From an uncultured Chitinophagaceae bacterium (lineage in GTDB: Bacteria; Bacteroidota; Bacteroidia; Chitinophagales; Chitinophagaceae), in assembly GCA_934502905.1 (NCBI GenBank), contig CAKSVK010000215.1:1-5040 (forward strand): 5,040 nucleotides of DNA. The letters are read 5' to 3'. The notes under the pieces are model-generated. The model saw only the letters and a list, made by a program, of their open reading frames with translations. It did not search any database and was not told the origin of the DNA. Numbering within the stretch: the first letter of the stretch is position 1; the number at the start of each line of letters is the position of its first letter. Shown here piece by piece: positions 1 through 5,040 of this stretch. The translations under genes were made by a program, and so were the position numbers.

Positions 1-953
1 CTATTATGCTCATCTGCTGTAATAGTTTTATACAGCTCTCCTGCAGGGTAAATACCAGGACTGTTATAGGTGCTGAAAGATCCTGTGGCGCCAACATTTA
101 CCTTCCAGGTTCGGACGGCGTCAAGAGCTGTGTTGATGGCGTATTTTGTTTTAACACCAGGGTTGGATCCACCCCAGTTTCTTCCGGGTGCCTGTACTTC
201 TTTTACCCGGTTAAGGGGAGAGGGTTCATAAGTCGTATATTCATGAAAAAAGCCTTCGTCCTCTTCTGGTGGTGGAGCATTAAAAAAACGATAATAAAAT
301 CCATACATCTCGCCTCCGCTATACACACGGGGTCCACCGCTGTTACCAGTGAAAGCATAGGGAAGATACTTGTAGGCAGGTCTGCCATTGAGATCGTAAG
401 ACACGAAGCTTACCAGGTCGGTAGCGGCAGAATTAGTTATCATGGACCCCTGCTTTATTACGGTCTGAACCGGGCGGCCGATCCCGTCAAAGTACTGGGT
501 GGTTTGCTGCACGTCCATTAAAGGCCGTGTGATAAGGGTTTCTGCATTCTGCTCAGGCGCTTTTGCATCCCAGGTACGAATATAACTCCACACTGCTTTT
601 GAGGGAATCGTACCCGTTATTGTAAGTGTAAATGATCGGCTTACAGATGCTCCATAATTATCGGTAGCGGTAACGGTTACCGGATAGGTGCCTGGATCGT
701 ATACTGTAGGTGTGAGAAGTAATACTGAGTGTGTCGGACCAGCTCTCCCAATCAATCCAAAACCGGGTAAATTATCTGAAGTGTATGTGATCGACGTGCC
801 AATATTAGTTGTGGCATTCAACAACAATGGATTTATGTCATTAGGCTGCATCGTAATATTGGGAATCGGGCTAAAGTTGACGTAAGAAACCGGATTTTGA
901 CCGTATATGTAAGAAAGAGATAGTATGTTTAACAAAAGTAACAGCTTCTTCAT
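1..953 (-). CDS. DUF6443-containing Rhs-family exported protein, N-terminal part (cut by left edge)
   Basis: The frame is open from ATG at 953-951 to the left edge: 317 complete codons with no stop, so the gene is partial. Residues 1-18 (MKKLLLLLNILSLSYIYG, then QN) form a Sec-type signal peptide, so the product is exported. Residues about 28-112 look like an Ig-like or dystroglycan/cadherin-like beta-sandwich: they start near PIPNITMQPND and end with GTYPVTVTATDNYGASV and FTLTITG. Residues about 122-265 match the DUF6443 pattern: W-SYIRTW, APEQN, QYFDGIGRPVQTV (153-165), SYDLNGRPAYKYLPY (185-199), then SPLNRVKEVQAPG followed by KYAINTALDAVRTW. In Bacteroidota, DUF6443 usually opens large proteins with YD repeats, an Rhs core and a variable C-terminal domain, often a toxin. 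That part would lie left of position 1 and is not visible. The gene follows the 1251-residue TcB-like gene by 65 bases on the same strand, so the two are probably co-transcribed. The start is supported by the signal peptide; no strong Shine-Dalgarno is present. Confidence 0.9.
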   Translation of the reverse strand, partial: MKKLLLLLNILSLSYIYGQNPVSYVNFSPIPNITMQPNDINPLLLNATTNIGTSITYTSDNLPGFGLIGRAGPTHSVLLLTPTVYDPGTYPVTVTATDNYGASVSRSFTLTITGTIPSKAVWSYIRTWDAKAPEQNAETLITRPLMDVQQTTQYFDGIGRPVQTVIKQGSMITNSAATDLVSFVSYDLNGRPAYKYLPYAFTGNSGGPRVYSGGEMYGFYYRFFNAPPPEEDEGFFHEYTTYEPSPLNRVKEVQAPGRNWGGSNPGVKTKYAINTALDAVRTWKVNVGATGSFSTYNSPGIYPAGELYKTITADEHN

Positions 954-964
954 AACAGCTTCTT
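939..964. repeat. 12-base direct repeat across the start of the DUF6443 gene
   Basis: TAACAGCTTCTT occurs at 939-950 and again at 953-964, with two bases between, giving a period of 14. Read on the minus strand this is AAGAAGCTGTTA, TG, AAGAAGCTGTTA. The upstream copy forms the leader and supplies the first base of the start codon, and the downstream copy encodes the KKLL that follows the initiator Met. It looks like a small tandem duplication. The purine-rich AAGAAG in the leader copy lies about 6-12 bases before the ATG and is the only candidate ribosome-binding stretch, though it is a weak match. Confidence 0.8.
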
Positions 965-998
965 TGAAGTTTAGATTTATTGGCAACTTATTTTTCGT

Positions 999-1019
999 GA
1001 TATATCCGGTGGATATATC
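999..1019. repeat. Perfect inverted repeat at the 3' end of the TcB-like gene
   Basis: Nine-base arms GATATATCC (999-1007) and GGATATATC (1011-1019) are separated by GGT. The right arm touches the TAG stop codon (1021-1019), so in the transcript the hairpin begins at the last base of the stop. Each arm contains GATATATC, which is itself a palindrome, so the two copies are both inverted and direct repeats. On the transcribed strand the sequence that follows is ACGAAAAATAAG, with no U-tract, so this is not a standard intrinsic terminator. It could be an mRNA-processing or partial attenuation structure between the two genes, or a protein-binding site. Confidence 0.75.
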
Positions 1020-4000
1020 TAATATGAACAGACATCTTCCTGCCCTGCGTAATTGTAACAGATGTGTTTGGTGATATTTCGATCCTGGTCTCTCACCACT
1101 ACCAGCCTTCCGAATCCATCATACTCATAGTAGGTAATGTGGTTATCGACATCACATTGGCTGGTTATCCCTTTTAATGGATCATAAGTATAGGTGGTCA
1201 TCTGTGCCGTAAAAGGATAAAAGCGTACTTCGTCTACCTGTAAATTATTGGAAATATTAACCTGGTAACTTGTGCCGCTTATCACCACATTATTGTCTTC
1301 CACATAACTCCAGTTGCTTCCTGATTTTTGCCAGTAGCTTAGCACATACCTGCCTGCGGTAAGGTTCGTCAGATTCTTAACATAGCCTCCCGTTTTGCTG
1401 CGTTTACCTGTTTTGGCATCACCATCTGCGCTGTTGCCCTCTGTCTCTTCAAAGGAAGTGTGGAAGATATCCTTAACAGACCCATTCGTCACGGAGGCTA
1501 TCGGATATTGACTGTTATAGCCCCAGATATAAGACTGCTTGACATCGTTTGTCTTCTGCTGCTCTAAAATATTACCGTTTACCAATTTTACGTGCTCTTC
1601 AATGCGATACCTGTTGTCTTTCACAATATTGCTGCCATCCATCTCTGAGCTATTGAGTGTTGCACCAGGTTTATCAAGCTGGATAAGCTCGATAATGGCG
1701 GGAGAAACAACGGTTCCGGACATTTCATATCCCGCATATTGGCTGCTTACTAATGCGCCATCTATCCAGGAAGCACTTTCTATAACCGGGTTCTGAAAGT
1801 TATCCTGCATTTGAAGGATGGGTTTTAAATTAGCTGAGGCAACTGATTTAGCATTGTTATGCAAAGACGTATATTCACTGCCGATACCATAGAGGTTTAA
1901 TTTCCGCGTGTTTATAAGCGCTACACGGGCCAGCTGTTTTGACTTTCTGAATTGCTGGTAAGCAGTATACCTGGTTTGCGTCTGGTACACGTCAGCTTCC
2001 AGCAGTGCAAGCTCAAATGTTTGTTTGGCACTGGCAACTGCATTCAAATAAGTTGTAGTCCCATCATCAAGCAGATCGCACTGTGGAACCGGATAATCAA
2101 ACGTATACTTATGCTTCGTTATCAATGATTGCCCTTCCGAGTTAATAGAAATACTCTTTGTCACCCCATTGTGATATTTACTTTCATAGTAATTGAATTG
2201 TTTGGTTGTCAAATCTCCATCCGGAGAATAATGAACTTCTGTTACTTCCGTTAACTCTTTCCTTGCTGTGTTTAGCTCATATTCTGTTCCCCAAAGCATC
2301 GGATGGGTGACGATAATTAATCCAGGGGTTGTTAATGGATTTTCTTTGTATTCGTAATTGTAGTATTTGCTCATTACCGGTGCAGTTTCACTGCTATAAA
2401 GCTCATAAGCCAGCTGACCACGCAAAAATTCAAATGGTGTGGGAGCGGTTGGATAATGGGGAATGCTTAACTCACATACCGTGGTATTGATCTGTAATAC
2501 GGCTACGGCGCCCGGGGGTGTTAACAAATAAGGATATTTCAAAAACTTGGATCCAAAATATCCGTATGTTTTCGAACCATTTTTATTTTGTCTTACAACA
2601 ACTTTAGTATATCCCATGTGATTGCCTTGTATGGCTGCCATGGGTCTCAGGTCTCCCCCTGATTTTACATAAGGGAAACTGATACTTGCCGGAGGATCAC
2701 AAACACTGCATCCATTTTGGCTGCATGCCGGAGGTGAGTTTTCAAAGGGTCCGTTGCCTTTCAATTGTCGCCACCCGTCATTTCTGAATCCCTGAACAAA
2801 AGTAGGGCGATTGTATAGTTCTCCCGAAGAGTTTGTTCCATTTCCAGTGTAAGCAAAAGTAGCTGTAACAGGTGAGTTATACAGATCTGGAGTGCTTGTT
2901 GTTTTTTGAATACGAAGTCCTCCGACCATTTCATTTTTGTTGACCCCCGTACTTTTAATGGTTTTTATATATGCCTCTGCGGGATAGCCCGAGGGATTTT
3001 GATCAAGAGGTCCTACATTATCAAAAGTGAGTCTTACTGTTAACGTTCCATTGGGTAATGAAATCGTCTCTTCTTTAGATTCTCCAATAGCAACATTCAG
3101 CCCGCCTTTATATATATTATTCTCATCAAAAAATCTAAGCGAAGCATTCCAGTTTGGAGAATTGTTTTTCATGTTCACATAACATCCTCCTTCCGTTATT
3201 GTTACAGTTAAATCATCCGGAACCGAGCGGTTTGCATTGCCATCTCCCCCTAAGTGTATGTACTGAGAGGATGTTTCTTCTAAAATAGTATAGTTTACGT
3301 ACGTGTCGTGAGGCTCGTAGTCAAACTTAGTATAGCCTCCTGTAGGATACGTAATTTTCCAGAGTGTTCCGCCCCGCATTTCCGGCCATTTGGGCGCTCT
3401 TTCTCCACCGGGAACTTTTGTAAGGTTTTCATAGTAGGTAGGTATAATGGTATGATTGTTATCGCTGCCATTATAAAATCCCCAATAATCCATTCCAAAA
3501 CTTAATTTTCGGGGAACCTTTTCACCGTAATAGGCAAAGCTGTAAACAGCAGGATTTGTGGTTTGTCCGCAAACCAATTCCTCTATTGATTCCAGCTTTA
3601 ATCTTTTAGTATCGGATGATACCGAAACGCCTGATCTTGTTACAACAGGTGCCACAGTAGTATTATCAACCCAATAACTGTAATCAAAAGAGAATTTTTT
3701 GCAGAAAGTATTGCCAACGTTAGATATCTGGATTTCTTTCAATGCCTTTGCCTCAACATTTGGATATTCAATCAAATCGTTAAAATCATACCGGGCTAAA
3801 TCTTCCCTGTTGGAGTTATCCGGGATAAAATTGACAATTCCATTAGAAAATACAATTTGATTTAACCTTACACCTTTTACATTATTTTTTACGAGGTATG
3901 CGTCATATGATGAACTTGGGTAGGTTGAAGAATACGGGTATCTTGAATAGCCATCAATTTTAGAAGTAGAAAAAGTATAATAACTATACTTTTCTTCTTC

Positions 4001-4774
4001 ATAATTTAGCTGAATGGTATTAACGCCGTCTGCTGATTCAATTTTATTTAAAAACCAACTGGAAACAGGCTGACCACTTACCTGTCCAAACTGGCTTGAT
4101 ATTGTTGTGGTAACCTCGATAGCAACATTGCTTTCATTCTTACCAAAATAATATTTCGTACCATCCGGTGATGTTATGGTAAATCGTTCAAAGGTGTCAC
4201 CAGCCAATCCTACCTCGATCTTTAAATCCTGCTCGGGAACAAGCACCGGAGTTCGGTCATCGTTAAAAAAGAACTTTCCTGAGATACCGTTAAAATTAAA
4301 GAAGAATAAATCAGGCTCGCCATCCAGAGCGTCTACAAAAGAAGGGTCTGTTGTTTCGGGAAAACCGGGGTAGCTATTAAACCCGTAGTGGATGTAATGT
4401 GCTTTCTGCTGGCTTGTTACCATTGATCCGTCATCTGGTAGCCCCCTCACTGTTCGGGTAATAGCGCCACCGGCATTTAGTGACCAACCTGCACCTACCC
4501 AACTGGCGTTTTCCTGAACTTTAAGGCCGGAAGCATGATAGCTCAAACTGATCGGTAATTTTAACGGACCCGACTTGATTTCGTATACCGGTATTGAAAT
4601 TTGAGGTAAGCCGGTGTTGTAATCAACCGGAATATCCGCATATTTACCTAAGGATGCTGCATTCGGAGAAGATATGGAGACAGCGTCAAATACTCTCCCC
4701 TGCTGACCGGATACAGGAAGGCTCCCGAAAAGGAAAGGCAAGCAAAAAAAAGAAACTTTCAAGATGTGAATCAT
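1019..4774 (-). CDS. Large exported SpvB/TcB-like protein ending in YD (Rhs-type) repeats
   Basis: This is an intact 1251-residue frame with stop TAG at 1021-1019. The frame stays open upstream to 4861, but ATG at 4774 is chosen because it gives a signal peptide (MIHILKVSFFCLPFLFGSLPVSG, residues 1-23, no lipobox) and avoids overlap with the upstream gene, which ends at 4837. Residues about 46-116 are the most recognisable: YADIPVDYNTGLPQISIPV, then LPISLSYHASG, then VGAGWSLNAGG (93-103) and TRTVRG. This parallels the SpvB/TcB N-terminal pattern (LSYSSG, FGLGWSL, ISRKT-KG). Further family-like marks are SSWFLNKIESADGVNTIQLNY (238-258), DYWGFYNG (429-436), TYPTGGYTKFDYEP (475-488), VGGLRI (617-622) and YIWGYNSQYP (1082-1091). 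A beta-sandwich-like insert lies at about 518-606, and a second, CBM-like one at about 1104-1188 (HTSFEE, LSYWQKSGSNW). YD repeats close the protein (TYDPLKG, YYEYDGFGRLVVVRDQDRN, 1194-1245). The likely role is a surface or secreted shell/scaffold component acting with the downstream DUF6443 protein. The homology class is well supported by motifs; the function is inferred. Confidence 0.88.
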   Translation of the reverse strand: MIHILKVSFFCLPFLFGSLPVSGQQGRVFDAVSISSPNAASLGKYADIPVDYNTGLPQISIPVYEIKSGPLKLPISLSYHASGLKVQENASWVGAGWSLNAGGAITRTVRGLPDDGSMVTSQQKAHYIHYGFNSYPGFPETTDPSFVDALDGEPDLFFFNFNGISGKFFFNDDRTPVLVPEQDLKIEVGLAGDTFERFTITSPDGTKYYFGKNESNVAIEVTTTISSQFGQVSGQPVSSWFLNKIESADGVNTIQLNYEEEKYSYYTFSTSKIDGYSRYPYSSTYPSSSYDAYLVKNNVKGVRLNQIVFSNGIVNFIPDNSNREDLARYDFNDLIEYPNVEAKALKEIQISNVGNTFCKKFSFDYSYWVDNTTVAPVVTRSGVSVSSDTKRLKLESIEELVCGQTTNPAVYSFAYYGEKVPRKLSFGMDYWGFYNGSDNNHTIIPTYYENLTKVPGGERAPKWPEMRGGTLWKITYPTGGYTKFDYEPHDTYVNYTILEETSSQYIHLGGDGNANRSVPDDLTVTITEGGCYVNMKNNSPNWNASLRFFDENNIYKGGLNVAIGESKEETISLPNGTLTVRLTFDNVGPLDQNPSGYPAEAYIKTIKSTGVNKNEMVGGLRIQKTTSTPDLYNSPVTATFAYTGNGTNSSGELYNRPTFVQGFRNDGWRQLKGNGPFENSPPACSQNGCSVCDPPASISFPYVKSGGDLRPMAAIQGNHMGYTKVVVRQNKNGSKTYGYFGSKFLKYPYLLTPPGAVAVLQINTTVCELSIPHYPTAPTPFEFLRGQLAYELYSSETAPVMSKYYNYEYKENPLTTPGLIIVTHPMLWGTEYELNTARKELTEVTEVHYSPDGDLTTKQFNYYESKYHNGVTKSISINSEGQSLITKHKYTFDYPVPQCDLLDDGTTTYLNAVASAKQTFELALLEADVYQTQTRYTAYQQFRKSKQLARVALINTRKLNLYGIGSEYTSLHNNAKSVASANLKPILQMQDNFQNPVIESASWIDGALVSSQYAGYEMSGTVVSPAIIELIQLDKPGATLNSSEMDGSNIVKDNRYRIEEHVKLVNGNILEQQKTNDVKQSYIWGYNSQYPIASVTNGSVKDIFHTSFEETEGNSADGDAKTGKRSKTGGYVKNLTNLTAGRYVLSYWQKSGSNWSYVEDNNVVISGTSYQVNISNNLQVDEVRFYPFTAQMTTYTYDPLKGITSQCDVDNHITYYEYDGFGRLVVVRDQDRNITKHICYNYAGQEDVCSY

Positions 4775-4811
4775 AGCTATAGTAGTTGTAATTGATACTT
4801 TATAATGAGTA

Positions 4812-4843
4812 CAAAATATAATTGCTGTTATTCCCCTCACAAC
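4812..4843 (-). promoter_or_regulatory. Possible Bacteroidota-type promoter for the TcB-like/DUF6443 gene pair
   Basis: On the minus strand, GTTG (4843-4840) is followed after 19 bases by TATATTTTG (4820-4812). The known Bacteroidota sigma pattern is TTTG (or TTG) near -33 and TAnnTTTG near -7, with a spacer of about 17-23 bases. The -7 match here is imperfect, with one extra T. Transcription would start near 4805, giving a leader of roughly 30 bases before ATG 4774. This would also exclude the upstream codons of the open frame (4775-4861) from translation. The -33 part overlaps the last codons of the upstream gene. This is a pattern match by eye only. Confidence 0.3.
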
Positions 4844-5040
4844 CCATACCCCACCCGCCACAACAGTGCAGGTGTACGCGGTATCTGTTGCTTATACAAA
4901 AAATCATAGAGTACCTGCATATTGCCCTCCACCTTGCGTCCCTTCTTCACAGGAGAGCTCATACTGAACTTTTTCGTCAGCCCTGCCAGGGCGCTCTTGC
5001 TCCAGTGGTTATAATTCTTGAATACGGTAAGGCTCGCAAT
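4837..5040 (-). CDS. Unrecognised basic protein, C-terminal fragment (cut by right edge)
   Basis: A minus-strand frame enters from the right edge and stops with TGA at 4839-4837, giving the last 67 residues of a larger protein. The fragment begins IASLTVFKNYNHWSKSALAG, continues with KKFSMSSPVKKGRKVEG and NMQVLYDFLYKQQIP, and ends RTPALLWRVGYGL. It is strongly basic: 11 Lys/Arg against 2 Asp/Glu. It has no signal peptide or membrane segment in the visible part. By hand count, 4861-5040 is about 48% GC, higher than much of the neighbouring gene, and its third codon positions are rich in G/C, as expected for real coding sequence. I do not recognise the family. The basic charge would suit a nucleic-acid-binding protein, but that is only a guess. 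It ends 62 bases before the start of the TcB-like gene, which probably has its own promoter. Confidence 0.6.
   Translation of the reverse strand: MASLTVFKNYNHWSKSALAGLTKKFSMSSPVKKGRKVEGNMQVLYDFLYKQQIPRTPALLWRVGYGL

Noticed and set aside
6..521. Plus-strand open frame of 171 codons
   Set aside because: It lies fully antisense to the DUF6443 gene, whose minus-strand translation has a signal peptide and clear family motifs. The plus-strand product has none.
688..885. Plus-strand open frame of 65 codons
   Set aside because: It is antisense to the Ig-like domain of the DUF6443 gene, with no start signal or family motif of its own.
954..1018. A separate promoter for the DUF6443 gene in the intergenic gap
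   Set aside because: I found no TAnnTTTG element with a properly spaced TTTG in these 65 bases, so co-transcription with the upstream gene is more likely.
999..1019. Inverted repeat as a rho-independent terminator
   Set aside because: No T-tract follows the hairpin on either strand and the stem is AT-rich, so it is listed as an inverted repeat of unknown role.
3295..3505. Overlapping short open frames on both strands (67 and 65 codons)
   Set aside because: Both lie within the intact 1251-codon gene in other frames and their products show no signal peptide or motif.
4594..4776. Plus-strand open frame of 60 codons rich in Lys and Ser
   Set aside because: It is the antisense image of the A-rich signal-peptide coding region of the TcB-like gene.
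4775..4861. N-terminal extension of the TcB-like gene by 29 codons to ATG 4861
   Set aside because: It would overlap the end of the upstream gene (stop at 4839-4837) and place the signal peptide inside the protein. A possible promoter also lies within it. ATG 4774 fits better.

Overview
The window looks like part of a Bacteroidota genome, most likely from a Chitinophaga-like member of the Chitinophagia. The evidence is the two encoded protein types (an SpvB/TcB-like exported protein and a DUF6443-type Rhs protein), the lack of clear Shine-Dalgarno sequences, and a moderate, AT-leaning base composition. The genus is an inference and has not been tested by search. All coding sequence that I accept lies on the minus strand, so transcription runs from right to left. 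The plus-strand open frames are shadows of these genes.

From right to left there are three genes. (1) Positions 4837-5040 hold the last 67 codons of a very basic protein that enters from beyond the right edge; I do not recognise it. (2) After 62 bases containing a possible Bacteroidota-type promoter comes an intact gene for a 1251-residue exported protein (1019-4774). Its N-terminal block resembles the SpvB/TcB 'G-x-GWSL' region, its middle is long and beta-rich, and its end carries YD (Rhs-type) repeats. (3) After 65 bases holding a perfect inverted repeat and a short direct repeat comes the start of a second exported protein (1-953, cut by the left edge). It has a signal peptide, an Ig-like/cadherin-like domain and a DUF6443 domain, which is the usual N-terminus of very large Bacteroidota Rhs proteins.

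Genes 2 and 3 look like a co-transcribed pair: same strand, short gap, separate signal peptides, related repeat chemistry. By analogy with TcB/TcC of the insecticidal Tc toxins, the first protein could supply one part of a YD-repeat shell and the second the rest, plus a variable C-terminal cargo outside the window. This two-polypeptide shell is an inference. What the sequence shows directly is the order of domains and the YD repeats at the very end of the first protein. Within gene 2 the base composition shifts sharply: about 31% GC by hand count at 3661-4020 against about 44% at 1381-1740. This suggests mosaic evolution of its middle part.

No rRNA, tRNA, CRISPR array, insertion sequence or convincing intrinsic terminator was seen.
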